This document shows, in pieces, positions 8,553 through 17,979 of a DNA stretch of 64,000 nt. Location: contig DAOMNO010000010.1 in the NCBI GenBank assembly GCA_035443885.1, positions 51,161 to 115,160 on the forward strand, in the 5' to 3' direction. The stretch is from DAOMNO01 sp035443885 (GTDB lineage Bacteria > Planctomycetota > Phycisphaerae > Phycisphaerales > SM1A02). Each line of letters starts with the position of its first letter. The stretch's first letter is position 1. A program made the translations under genes and the position numbers. The notes under the pieces were generated by a model. That model was not told where the DNA came from and ran no database searches. It saw nothing but the letters and a program-made list of their open reading frames with translations.

Positions 8553-9809
8553 TTACGAGCCGGTCACAACGATCTTTGAGGTGCGATTGCGCTTTGGCGC
8601 GATGCGTGTTGCAGGCGGCTGTGTTCCGCTGGAGACGTTCGCCAGCATTCGTTCCAGTGCCAATGTTGCCAGCTCACGCACGCGAGGCACCACGCTGATG
8701 CGGTTCACAACCTTGCCCGAAGCGAGGTTATCCAAAGTCCAGAGCAGGTGCTGCTGATCGATGCGGTACATCGTTGTGCAAAGACACTGGCAGTCTGAAA
8801 GTATTCGCACGGTGATGCTCCGCTCCGTCGATTCGTGCGCCAAGCGGTTTACAAGGTGAATCTCGGTGCCCACCGCCCAGTTGCTGCCGGGCGGCGCATT
8901 GCGGATGGTGGTGATGATCGACTCGGTCGAGCCGGAGAGGTCCGCCAGATCGACGACTTCCTTGCAGCATTCGGGGTGAACTATGACGGTGATGCCACCC
9001 TTGTCGCGGAAGGCCTCACGCACCTGCTCGACATGTTCAGGACGAAAAAGTTTGTGTACGGAGCAATGCCCCGCCCAGAGATACACCGTGGCTTCGCGAA
9101 TCTGCTCGGGCGTCAGTCCACCGGACTCTTTGTGCGGGTTCCAGAGTGCGGTTTCGCTCTTGCCGCGTCCCGCTGCTTCGTCTACTTCAGTCAGGAAGCC
9201 CATCTTCGAGGCGGTGTTGCGGCCAAGATGCTGATCTGGCAGGAAAAGCACTTTGATGGTCTCGCCGTTCGCCTTGGGCGTCGTGCCACCAGCTAAAGCC
9301 CACTTGAAGATTTCCAATGCGTTGGAGCTGGTGCAGCACGCGCCGCCGTGCTCGCCAACAAATGCTTTGATGGCGGCGGATGAGTTGACGTAGGTGATGG
9401 GGATGACGCGCGTGAATGGCGTGTTCGCAACTGCAATCGTCTCCCACGCTTCCACAGTGTCTTCGTAGTTCGCCATGTCCGCCATGGAGCAGCCTGCGGA
9501 GAGGTCGGGCAGAATGACTTGTACCGAGTCATCGGTGAGGATGTCCGCTGTCTCCGCCATGAAGTGCACGCCGCAGAAGACGATCCACTTCGTGCCTCGC
9601 TTCGTTGCCTCATTCGCGGCCATGCGGCTGAGCTTGAGGCTGTCGCCCGTCAGGTCTGCATGTTGAATGACCGAATCTTGCTGGTAGTGATGGCCGAGGA
9701 TAAGCAGGTTATCGCCGAGCTGCTCCCGCCGCGCACGGATTGCTGCCGCAAGCTGCTCCTCGGACATCTTCAAGTACCGTTCCGGCAAGGCCGGCTGCCA
9801 GTGAATCAT
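8553..9809 (-). CDS. nadA: Quinolinate synthase NadA
   Basis: NadA condenses iminoaspartate with dihydroxyacetone phosphate to quinolinate, the first committed intermediate of de novo NAD synthesis, using a [4Fe-4S] cluster. Seen in the 418-residue product: LLILGHHYQQDSVIQHADLTGDS near the N-terminus, WIVFCGVHFMAETADIL with the first cluster cysteine, PDLSAGCSMAD, the ACCTSSNALEI segment with the second, VIVHPECCKEVVDLAD, GTEIHLVNRL, and a C-terminal CQCLCTTMYRID segment. The length corresponds to the long form of NadA, not the compact 300-350-residue form. The frame is open to 9884, but ATG 9809 (MIHWQPALPERY) fits the family better. nadB and nadC are not in the window. Confidence 0.95.
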   Translation of the reverse strand: MIHWQPALPERYLKMSEEQLAAAIRARREQLGDNLLILGHHYQQDSVIQHADLTGDSLKLSRMAANEATKRGTKWIVFCGVHFMAETADILTDDSVQVILPDLSAGCSMADMANYEDTVEAWETIAVANTPFTRVIPITYVNSSAAIKAFVGEHGGACCTSSNALEIFKWALAGGTTPKANGETIKVLFLPDQHLGRNTASKMGFLTEVDEAAGRGKSETALWNPHKESGGLTPEQIREATVYLWAGHCSVHKLFRPEHVEQVREAFRDKGGITVIVHPECCKEVVDLADLSGSTESIITTIRNAPPGSNWAVGTEIHLVNRLAHESTERSITVRILSDCQCLCTTMYRIDQQHLLWTLDNLASGKVVNRISVVPRVRELATLALERMLANVSSGTQPPATRIAPKRNRTSKIVVTGS

Positions 9810-9895
9810 GGCTGCTCCTACGCACTTCCCCGCCCGAAAGTGCGGGGTTGGAATGATAGGAAGCGAAGTTGATGCGTTCCGCAAGAACGTGGCGG

Positions 9896-10741
9896 CTATT
9901 GGCCCGGTTCCACAAGGTCGGGGTACTGCTCATCGAGCAGTTTGCAATGCGCCGCGGGCAGATGGTTTCGCCAGTCCCCGGAGCCGCCCTTGCGGAAGGT
10001 GAACGCTTTGACCTGGTCGGGCGGGCGGCGTGGGGTACCGGAGACAGGAGTCAGGTTGAATCGCTCGCGTATGGCGTCCAGTGTTCGCTGTGGGTCCGCC
10101 ACGAGGTCTTCGTAGGCGATCTTCATGCCGCTGAAGCCATCGCGCCAGATGCGGATCGCCTTCGCCAGCACGGGGATGTATTCGTTGATGACGACATCGA
10201 ACGCATCGTCCAGCGTGCGGAACTGAACGTACCGCGTGCCTGCGTGCAGGAAGTGTGCGAAGGAGTTGGCAGTGTCCTTCAGCTCTCGCCGTAGAAACAC
10301 CACGCCGTAGTCCAGTTCCGCCGCTTCTCGTTCAACCTCTTCGGGCATGGTGATGGGAACCTGCTTCGGGTTGCGAATGAGGTAGGGGATGCTGCGGACA
10401 GGATGCTCCGCGATGATGACATGCTCCTTCAGGTGGCGCATGGCCGCGATATACATTTCTTCTGCGCCGGGCGGTTGCTTAACCGCAACGAGCTTGCGCC
10501 CGCCGAACACCGTCGGCCGCTCATGCTCAGGAATGTTGAGCAAGTCCTTTTCTGTCTGTACGAGATGGATCGCACGCTCGGCGACGTAGGGGTCCGGCTC
10601 ATGCGGAATCTCACTTTGCATCAGACGAAGATCGCGGCTGGGCCGCCCCCAGCGTGGCCGCCAACCCGTCAGTTCCGCCAGCGAGCGCGACAGGAAGTTG
10701 GTTCCGCTCTTGGGGATCGAGATGACGACGATGCCCTTCAT
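9896..10741 (-). CDS. PAPS-dependent sulfotransferase-domain protein
   Basis: Sulfotransferases move a sulfuryl group from PAPS to hydroxyl or amino groups of small molecules, glycans or proteins. The 281-residue product starts directly with the 5'-phosphosulfate binding loop (SIPKSGTNFLSRSL, catalytic-type Lys at residue 11), has an LRRELKDTANSFAHF segment in the position of the 3'-phosphate site, and ends with RKGGSGDWRNHL, the PSB'-type signature RKGxxGDWxNxF/L. No signal peptide or membrane segment is seen, so a cytosolic enzyme is expected. Its ATG overlaps the stop of the upstream AlkP-TPR gene by four bases (ATGA at 10738-10741), implying translational coupling. The acceptor substrate cannot be read from the sequence. 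Confidence 0.88.
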   Translation of the reverse strand: MKGIVVISIPKSGTNFLSRSLAELTGWRPRWGRPSRDLRLMQSEIPHEPDPYVAERAIHLVQTEKDLLNIPEHERPTVFGGRKLVAVKQPPGAEEMYIAAMRHLKEHVIIAEHPVRSIPYLIRNPKQVPITMPEEVEREAAELDYGVVFLRRELKDTANSFAHFLHAGTRYVQFRTLDDAFDVVINEYIPVLAKAIRIWRDGFSGMKIAYEDLVADPQRTLDAIRERFNLTPVSGTPRRPPDQVKAFTFRKGGSGDWRNHLPAAHCKLLDEQYPDLVEPGQ

Positions 10742-12714
10742 GAAGACGAAGGCACATGGGCCGCCAGCGAGGCGAGTTGCCAGTGAGCATCTTTGTTATG
10801 CGGGTCCATGCTCACGGTCATTTCAAACGCCCGCCGCGCCTGATGTGCGTGTCCCAGTTTCAGCAGCGCGAGACCGAGATGATAGTGAACGCGCGGCTGG
10901 TGATAGAGAATCTCCAATGATGCGAGTGCTGCGTCCGCCGCCTCTTCATAGCGACCCGCTTCCAGATGAACGATGGCGAGACCGTGCTGCGCGACGGGGT
11001 CATCCTGATCGACTTCAAGAGCGAGGCTGAATGCACGAGCCGCGTCGTCGAATCGCTTCATTTGCAGATAGACATTGCCGAGGTTCGTATGCAGCCCTGC
11101 TGCGCCGCCCACAGCGGCCTCAGCGCGAGTGAAATGCTCGATGGCTTTTTCCAGATCACCGTCAGCCTGCGCGAGTAAGCCATAGAGCATGTCGAGCTGA
11201 GGCATCAGCTTCACGCTCTTCGCTTCCATGCCTACTTCGTAGCAGTTGCCTGAAGCGATGTGATCGACCAGCCGCCTGCACTCTTCGCGGCGGTCGAGTT
11301 TGTGATAACAATCCGCAAGGCATAGCGCGACCGAAAGGCGCGCAGGCTGGCTGCGATGCACGGCTTCGAGCAGTTCCACGGCATCGGCATGTCGATTGCC
11401 GCCCATGAACGAACGAGCCATGTTGTAGTTGAACTCGTCCGTGGCCTTCTGAATCGCGGCTTGCTTGTCCGCCGGGATCGGGTCGAGATAGCCGAGGTCA
11501 ACGAGCTGTTGCATCGCAGCCTGCTCTGCGATGGGGTCCACACGCGCATCGGCTGCATGCAGTCCGGCTTCACCCGGCACGTCTTCCCAGCTTGGGATGA
11601 ACTCCGGCGCAATGGGGCGATCGAAAATCTGACACAACGCGCGGCCGGTCATGTCTTGACCCACAGGCAGTCCGAACAACGTCAGGATCGTCGGCGTGAG
11701 ATCAAGCAATCGCGCGCCGAAGACAAGCTCATCGCGACGAATGTTCGGCCCCTTCATCGCAAGAATGCCGTATGGACGATGCCACGCCGTCGGTCCGGCG
11801 GGTTCATCGGGTGTGAGCACGGGTCTGCGATTGCCGGTCTGATAGCCGTGATCGGAAACGATCATTACGGTTACGTCATCGCCTGCTTTGGTGAGCAGAT
11901 AGCCGAGCATCATGTCGTGGAAGCGATACGTCGCTTCAACGACATCTTTGTAGAGGTCGTACAGCGCGGGTGGAATGTGATCCATCCGAGGCGGGTGGTA
12001 ATACATGAACCCGTGGCCGATGTGGTCGATCGTATTGAAATACACCGCAAGCATGTCCCACGATTCGTGCTCGACGACATGTGATGCAAGCCCCTGCAGT
12101 GTGCCGCACTCTGCGAACTGCATCGCGAGATAGCTGAGGTTGCGGTCAGTGGATTGATCAATCGTCTTTGCCTTGGGCACGAAGTATTCAAGCTGTTCCA
12201 GCGAGATTTCCTGCGGATGAATGCGCAGGTCAAGGAACTCTTCAGTGCGCTCTGCGGGGTGCACCGAGCCGGGCAGCATCGGCCACCCTTTGTCGATTAG
12301 GCCGAGCGGCTTGGCGAAAAGATCGGAGACGCAGATGCCGCTGATCGGCTCGGCAGGATGGCTGGCAAACCAGCCGAGCGTGTGTACCTTCAGCCCCTTC
12401 TGGGTGAGGATGTTCCAGAAGGCTTTGCATTTGCGGCCGGTGCTGTTCGCCAGTCGCGTACCGCTGGGGGAGTTGGCGTCCGGCACGGTGAAGCCGCAGA
12501 TGCCGTGCACATGCGGGGGCTTGCCGGTGGCCATCGTGGTCCACAGCATGGGCGAGATCATCGGGTTCATGCTGGCGAGATTGCCCATGACGCCCTGATT
12601 GACGATGCTTTCGAGCGCAGGCATTTCGCCTCGCTCAAGCATGGGTTTGATGATCTGCCAGTCCGCGCCGTCCCAGCCGATCAGCAGCAGTTTTCTGGCG
12701 AGTCGCTCGGCCAT
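10738..12714 (-). CDS. AlkP-superfamily phosphohydrolase/phosphomutase with C-terminal TPR repeats
   Basis: The N-terminal half (about residues 8-370) is an alkaline-phosphatase-superfamily domain of the type I phosphodiesterase/predicted phosphohydrolase kind: LLLIGWDGADW (first metal Asp at 15), the nucleophile region NPMISPMLWTTMATGKPPHVHGI, the metal motif NTIDHIGHGFMYY, and VMIVSDHGYQTG with the later AWHRPYGI histidine. Residues about 415-655 form TPR-like helical repeats (for example LHTNLGNVYLQMKRFDDAARAF and HLEAGRYEEAADAAL). No export signal is seen. The start has a very strong ribosome binding site (AGGAA, 7 bases). The gene is coupled by a 4-base overlap to the sulfotransferase, so the two products probably act in one process. 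Substrate unknown. Confidence 0.85.
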   Translation of the reverse strand: MAERLARKLLLIGWDGADWQIIKPMLERGEMPALESIVNQGVMGNLASMNPMISPMLWTTMATGKPPHVHGICGFTVPDANSPSGTRLANSTGRKCKAFWNILTQKGLKVHTLGWFASHPAEPISGICVSDLFAKPLGLIDKGWPMLPGSVHPAERTEEFLDLRIHPQEISLEQLEYFVPKAKTIDQSTDRNLSYLAMQFAECGTLQGLASHVVEHESWDMLAVYFNTIDHIGHGFMYYHPPRMDHIPPALYDLYKDVVEATYRFHDMMLGYLLTKAGDDVTVMIVSDHGYQTGNRRPVLTPDEPAGPTAWHRPYGILAMKGPNIRRDELVFGARLLDLTPTILTLFGLPVGQDMTGRALCQIFDRPIAPEFIPSWEDVPGEAGLHAADARVDPIAEQAAMQQLVDLGYLDPIPADKQAAIQKATDEFNYNMARSFMGGNRHADAVELLEAVHRSQPARLSVALCLADCYHKLDRREECRRLVDHIASGNCYEVGMEAKSVKLMPQLDMLYGLLAQADGDLEKAIEHFTRAEAAVGGAAGLHTNLGNVYLQMKRFDDAARAFSLALEVDQDDPVAQHGLAIVHLEAGRYEEAADAALASLEILYHQPRVHYHLGLALLKLGHAHQARRAFEMTVSMDPHNKDAHWQLASLAAHVPSSS

Positions 12715-12774
12715 AGCTGTTTCCTGTATCGAAGAATCATGGCCCGATATTCAGTGCGAAGCGAGGCAAATAAG

Positions 12775-12801
12775 AAAAAAGCCCAATCTGCAAGATCGGG
12801 C
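12775..12801 (-). terminator. Rho-independent terminator of the PEP-CTERM gene
   Basis: On the minus strand the arms GCCCGATCT and AGATTGGGC (12793-12801 and 12781-12789) enclose a TGC loop, with one G-U wobble, and are followed by TTTTTTCTTA. It lies about 50 bases after the PEP-CTERM stop codon and separates it from the AlkP-TPR gene start. Confidence 0.85.
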
Positions 12802-12849
12802 TTTTTCTTGGTTGAGAATGACCAAGAGGTCGAGTTTGGACCCAGAACC

Positions 12850-13392
12850 TCAGGCCTGACGCTGGCGACGAACCAGACCGAACGCACCAGCAGCAAGCAG
12901 CGCGAGCGATGCAGGTGCCGGAATCGGCGCGGAGAAGTTGGTGATCGTCAGGACGCCGGGGCCGAAGGAGCCGTCCACGCTGAAGACCCAGAAGCCGAAC
13001 TCCTCGCCCGCAGCGACGTTGAAGCTCGCCGAGCCGCTGCCCTGCGAGTTGTTGGCCGCGAGTGTGGTGAAGCCGTCGGTGTTGAAGTACCCGCCGTAGT
13101 CCCAGTTCCCGATGTCCACGGACGTGTACTGCCAGTCGAAGCTGACGGTGCCCGCAGCAGCCGCAAGGATCGAGTAGGTGGCCAGATCCGCCAGACCGCC
13201 GTTCGCACCGGTGATCTGCAGGGTCGTGGCGTTGGCGATGGTGATCGACGCGTTCGAACCGGTGATGAACGTCCAGTTCGCATGGTCATACGCGCCGGTA
13301 AAGTCCGCATTGGCTGCGCCAGCGATGGCAGCAGCAGTGCCAGCCGCGGCGTAGGCGGCAAGGCGACGATTGCTCATAACTTCTGTTTTCAT
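12850..13392 (-). CDS. PEP-CTERM sorting-domain exported protein
   Basis: A 180-residue exported protein. It has a signal peptide (RRLAAYAAAGTAAAIAGAANA, cleavage expected after NA), a low-complexity, Thr/Gly/Asn-rich beta domain, and a C-terminal sorting signal: PAPAS, hydrophobic LALLAAGAFGL, then the basic tail VRRQRQA. In the PEP-CTERM/exosortase system this tripartite tail is recognised by an exosortase that cleaves and relocates the protein to the outer surface or matrix. The start at 13392 is set by a GGAGGA ribosome binding site 7 bases upstream; a longer frame opens at 13443. It is monocistronic with its own terminator, in an otherwise housekeeping neighbourhood. No exosortase gene is in the window. 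The globular part matches nothing I recognise. Confidence 0.85.
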   Translation of the reverse strand: MKTEVMSNRRLAAYAAAGTAAAIAGAANADFTGAYDHANWTFITGSNASITIANATTLQITGANGGLADLATYSILAAAAGTVSFDWQYTSVDIGNWDYGGYFNTDGFTTLAANNSQGSGSASFNVAAGEEFGFWVFSVDGSFGPGVLTITNFSAPIPAPASLALLAAGAFGLVRRQRQA

Positions 13393-13666
13393 AGATGGTT
13401 CCTCCATTTTGACAATGACAATTCTTCCCAACCATCTCAACATGCAGCAGATACGATGTGAGTCAAGATTTTTACGGGCATAAATGCCTGTAGAAAATCC
13501 AATTCCGCCTTGAACGCGTCAAAAACGCATGTGCATTAATCAGAAATGTGATATTGACGCATGCTCAAGCGCGAGGCGTGATTGAGAACGGTTTACCTAT
13601 TTTCACAGGTTGCCCCAGCGCGCAGAACAGCACGCGGGGGGAACGCCTTTTTGTGAAATGCGAAAA

Positions 13667-14311
13667 TCAGCCTTCGGCTTTGGAGATCTGCCAGTATTCC
13701 AACTCGACCGGTGCCTGGCGGCCGAAGATGGTTACCAGCACGCGGACCTTGCCCTTGTCGGGCATCACTTCGTCCACGGTGCCTTCGTAGCTCTGGAACG
13801 GGCCTTCGTTGATGGTTACGTTGTCGCCTCGCACGAACTCCATCTTGACCGTCGGTGTTTCTTCCGGACGGCGGGAGTCGAAGAGCATCTTCTCGACTTC
13901 GTGAGGGGACATCGGGGTTGGGCGGCCAGCGGTGCCGACAAAGTCGCCTACGCCGGTCGTTTCTTTGATGAGGAAGAAAACATCCTGCGGGATGCGGCCG
14001 TCCGGTTCCAGCCTCATTTCAACGAAGACATAGCCGGGGTAGAGCTTGGTTTCCGTGACGCGCGCCTTGCCGCCCTTGAGCGTCTTGGTCTTCTCCGTCG
14101 GCACCATGATGCGCCCGACAAGATGCTCCAGACCTTCGATCTGCACCTTGCGCAGCAGCGTCTCACGCACGTAGCTTTCCTTGTTGGAAGCGACGCGCAG
14201 AACGAACCAGTCCATGCCCTCGCGGTACATCGGAAGGTCGGTGGCGGGATCAAACGGCTTCTGGGCCTGATCGTCAGTCTGTGATGAGCCGTGCTTGGCG
14301 TGCGTGGTCAT
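13667..14311 (-). CDS. nusG: Transcription termination/antitermination factor NusG
   Basis: NusG binds RNA polymerase and supports processive elongation, Rho-dependent termination and transcription-translation coupling. The 214-residue product has the NGN domain (MDWFVLRVASNKESYVRETL, TKLYPGYVFVEMRL) and a C-terminal KOW domain (VRGDNVTINEGPFQSYEGTVDEV.PDKGKVRVLVTIFGRQAPVELEYWQI). A charged N-terminal extension of about 30 residues (MTTHAKHGSSQTDDQAQKP) is longer than in E. coli. The ATG at 14311 is chosen because the longer frame upstream would overlap secE. It follows secE by 56 bases on the same strand; rplK, which often follows nusG, is not present downstream. Confidence 0.96.
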   Translation of the reverse strand: MTTHAKHGSSQTDDQAQKPFDPATDLPMYREGMDWFVLRVASNKESYVRETLLRKVQIEGLEHLVGRIMVPTEKTKTLKGGKARVTETKLYPGYVFVEMRLEPDGRIPQDVFFLIKETTGVGDFVGTAGRPTPMSPHEVEKMLFDSRRPEETPTVKMEFVRGDNVTINEGPFQSYEGTVDEVMPDKGKVRVLVTIFGRQAPVELEYWQISKAEG

Positions 14312-14367
14312 GGTTATCGTTCCGCGATGAGTCGCGAGAGGCATACGAGCCTCAGACGAAGTAAGGA

Positions 14368-14775
14368 TCAGAACTCCAGAACGCCGGCCTTGATGAAGAT
14401 GAACTGATATACGCGATCGAAGGCGAAGCAGAACAGGGCGACGAACACCGTGAAGGCGATGACCACCCACGTTGAACCCATGATCTCTTTCTTGCTCGAC
14501 CAGTTCACCTTCTTCATTTCGCCTTCGGTCGCGATGAGGAAATCGACGAAGTTCGGCTTGCGGCCGATCAGGTAGAAGCCGACGATGCCGAAGGCCGCAA
14601 CCACGACCGAGAAGGCGATCGCTTGCGACCAGACCGGCTCAAGACCGAAGAGGCGAACGTTGGTGACCTGACGGGACAGCCAGATGCCGCCCATCAGCAC
14701 GATCATGCCGAAGCCGATGCCCGACATGAGTCGTGTCCAGTAACCCTGTCCCGGTTTATACAGGCCCATTGCCAT
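14368..14775 (-). CDS. secE: Preprotein translocase subunit SecE
   Basis: SecE clamps and stabilises SecY in the inner-membrane Sec translocon. The 135-residue product has three predicted membrane segments (about residues 15-33, 45-67 and 105-130), like the E. coli three-helix form and unlike the single-helix form of many bacteria. The conserved amphipathic stretch before the last helix is visible (FLIATEGEMKKVNWSSKKEI), including the E.KKV.WP-type motif with Ser replacing Pro. ATG 14775 (MAMGLYKPGQGYW) was chosen because the frame's longer start at 14841 runs into tRNA-Trp. Its position between tRNA-Trp and nusG is the classical one. Confidence 0.92.
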   Translation of the reverse strand: MAMGLYKPGQGYWTRLMSGIGFGMIVLMGGIWLSRQVTNVRLFGLEPVWSQAIAFSVVVAAFGIVGFYLIGRKPNFVDFLIATEGEMKKVNWSSKKEIMGSTWVVIAFTVFVALFCFAFDRVYQFIFIKAGVLEF

Positions 14776-14814
14776 GTGTAAGCGCCTTGTGCAAGAGTGC
14801 GATCGCGTCGAGAA

Positions 14815-14887
<73 letters not shown>

Positions 14888-14987
14888 CCAGCAAGTTGTC
14901 AGTAGCCAGTTTTCAGTTGACAGGCACGACCAGCCGGAAGAGATTGCTGCAAGAGCGGACTTCTGGCGACTGATCGCTGAAAACGGC

Positions 14988-15167
14988 TTACTTCCGCTTG
15001 ATCTTATGCAGCGTGTGCTTTCGGAGACGGGGGCAGTACTTCTTCAGCCCTTCCTTGATTTTCTCCGAAATTCCGCCCTTCACGCGAATGTTCGTGCGGT
15101 AGTTGAGGTCGCCCGACTCCTCGCACTGGAGCCACACGAACTCACGATCCATTGCTTTCTTGGCCAT
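14988..15167 (-). CDS. rpmG: 50S ribosomal protein L33
   Basis: L33 is a small protein of the large ribosomal subunit near the E site. The 59-residue product shows the family pattern DREFVWLQCEESGDLNYRTNIR followed by YCPRLRKHTLHKIKRK. Zinc-binding (C+) L33 has two CxxC pairs; here only one cysteine of each pair remains (C in QCEES, C in YCPR), so this is a C-minus form that should not bind zinc tetrahedrally. The start at ATG 15167 (MAKKAMDREF) has GGAG 8-9 bases upstream. It lies between tuf and tRNA-Trp. Confidence 0.93.
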   Translation of the reverse strand: MAKKAMDREFVWLQCEESGDLNYRTNIRVKGGISEKIKEGLKKYCPRLRKHTLHKIKRK

Positions 15168-15187
15168 CTTGATACTCCATCCCCATC

Positions 15188-15216
15188 GAAGCCCCCGGTC
15201 AAAGACCGGGGGCTTC
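15188..15216 (-). other. Perfect 13-bp hairpin between tuf and rpmG
   Basis: Positions 15188-15200 and 15204-15216 are perfect inverted repeats (GAAGCCCCCGGTC) around a 3-base loop. No U-tract follows on the minus strand, so it does not look like a simple terminator; it may be an RNA-processing or stabilising hairpin in the tuf-rpmG mRNA, or a site that lowers read-through after the highly expressed tuf. Confidence 0.7.
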
Positions 15217-15233
15217 ATGGTGATGATTTGGAA

Positions 15234-16430
<1,197 letters not shown>

Positions 16431-16577
16431 GTTGAGGGTTCTCCAACGACTCTTCTAGCCGGGTGTGAACGCCGGCGACCTGTTGCGTGCAGACCTATAT
16501 GCCGGATCGTGGACCTTCCACGCCGACGCACTTTCTAAAACCGAGACGGCCGCGTCAACGATGCGAACCGTTTCAAG

Positions 16578-16649
16578 AGCCACCAACGGGATTTGAACCC
16601 GTGACCTCACCCTTACCAAGGGTGTGCTCTACCACTGAGCTACGGTGGC
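16578..16649 (-). tRNA. tRNA-Thr (GGT anticodon)
   Basis: Cloverleaf on the minus strand: acceptor GCCACCG/TGGTGGC (one G-T pair), TA at 8-9, D-arm GCTC/GAGC, anticodon stem CACCC/GGGTG with loop TTGGTAA (anticodon GGT), and T-arm ACGGG/CCCGT with loop TTCAAAT. CCA is not encoded. It lies upstream of tuf, as in many bacteria. Confidence 0.96.
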
Positions 16650-16881
16650 CTGACCTGTGAGGCGGTGGCCTCAGAGGGCGGCCTCTCCGCCAGCCCACCG
16701 GGGTCCATCCCGCCCCCGATGAAAAACCGCTCCCAACGGAGCGGATGAACTCGGAAGTGTATCCATTTCTCAGAGGGTGGCAAGCCCCCACGCCGCACAT
16801 TACGCTCGGATTTTCAACCCTCGTCTGATTTCCTCACAATGCCTCTGGCAAACCTCCCTAGGCGGGTAGGAGTGGCATCGG

Positions 16882-17754
16882 TCACCGGGCTGTCGGGTCT
16901 GTGATGCGAATCCCGCGGCCTTCGACATCCGCCAGCGTCTCCCACATGCCGATGGGTGAGGCTGAGCCATCAAGGAAGAGCATCAATGCCGAGCCTGAAT
17001 AGCGGAAATCGACCTCGATCGTACGGTTAACAGCGCTATTGGAGTTATCCCACGGGCCAGGTAGAGGGGCGATCGTCATGCCCACGAACGAATCGACCAG
17101 ATACATCGAACGGTCCGGGGCGCGAATCTGGCCGGTTACAACCCAGTTTCCAGCAGGATAATCTGGCGACGGGGTTGCATTAAAAAAGTTGTTCGCAGCG
17201 AAGAAACCAGGCAGGCCTGCTTCCAGCGCTCCTTGGCCGTATGGTTTGGGCAGCGAATCTGCGGTCAACCCAAGCATGTTCCTTGAGTTCTTGGCAGCGG
17301 AGCGGAACGGATTCTTAATGGTGCCGAGCGTTTCGTACAGTTCCGCGTCAGGAACCTGATACGCATAATCATGTGAGAGGCCGAGGTCGATGGCGTCAGG
17401 GAACACCGCGACCTTGTTCTCCGCCCACAGGATGTCCGCCCAGGTGCCCTTGTGCGCGCCGTTCCCACCGAAGCCGCTGGTCGCCTGTGATCGAACTTTG
17501 CCGGGGAATGTGCTCGTGCTGTAGTCGAACTGACTGGGGACGATGACCTCGCGGTTGTCCGAGGAGTAAAGCTGCATCCACGTGTGGATTTGCCGCATGT
17601 TGCTGAGCGAAGCGGACATCAGCGCCTGGCTGCGAACGCCTTGCAGAGCGGGCAGAAGAATCGCCAGAATGACGATGATCAGCCCGACGACGACCATGAT
17701 CTCGGTCATGGTGAAACCGCTGCGATGATGTGTTCGGGCTGAACCTCGAAACAT
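16882..17754 (-). CDS. Prepilin-like exported protein (N-terminal cleavage/methylation domain)
   Basis: A 290-residue protein with a class III (type IV prepilin) signal: a short basic leader ending RSG, then FTMTEIMVVVGLIIVILAIL, with Glu at +5 of the mature protein. A prepilin peptidase should cut after the Gly and methylate the Phe. The rest is a large soluble domain rich in aromatic residues and Gly, typical of planctomycetal pseudopilin-like proteins, and much longer than ordinary pilins. The start at 17754 is marked by AGGAGA 7 bases upstream; the frame remains open to 17976. It lies 225 bases downstream of the histidine kinase gene on the same strand. It is less similar to the paired prepilins at 58.9-60.9 kb than those are to each other. 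Confidence 0.85.
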   Translation of the reverse strand: MFRGSARTHHRSGFTMTEIMVVVGLIIVILAILLPALQGVRSQALMSASLSNMRQIHTWMQLYSSDNREVIVPSQFDYSTSTFPGKVRSQATSGFGGNGAHKGTWADILWAENKVAVFPDAIDLGLSHDYAYQVPDAELYETLGTIKNPFRSAAKNSRNMLGLTADSLPKPYGQGALEAGLPGFFAANNFFNATPSPDYPAGNWVVTGQIRAPDRSMYLVDSFVGMTIAPLPGPWDNSNSAVNRTIEVDFRYSGSALMLFLDGSASPIGMWETLADVEGRGIRITDPTAR

Positions 17755-17979
17755 GACTGTTCTCCTGTACGCGATCCCGGTCGGCGGCGCGAGACCCGCG
17801 CTGCACGTCCCTCCACCCAAGAAAGATACCGCGGGAACAGAGGGGTTCCAAATGCTCTTCCGAGAATACGTTGGTTTTTCTACCCCTGTTCCAGCGTTGA
17901 TGGCAGGATGCTCCCGTTGCAACCAGATCGCCGCCCTCAAAATGGGCGATTGCAGGACAGCATGAGGCTTTGGCACCGT

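Noticed and set aside
15188..15216. Intrinsic terminator of tuf
   Set aside because: The stem is perfect, but no T-run follows on the minus strand, so I list it only as a hairpin.
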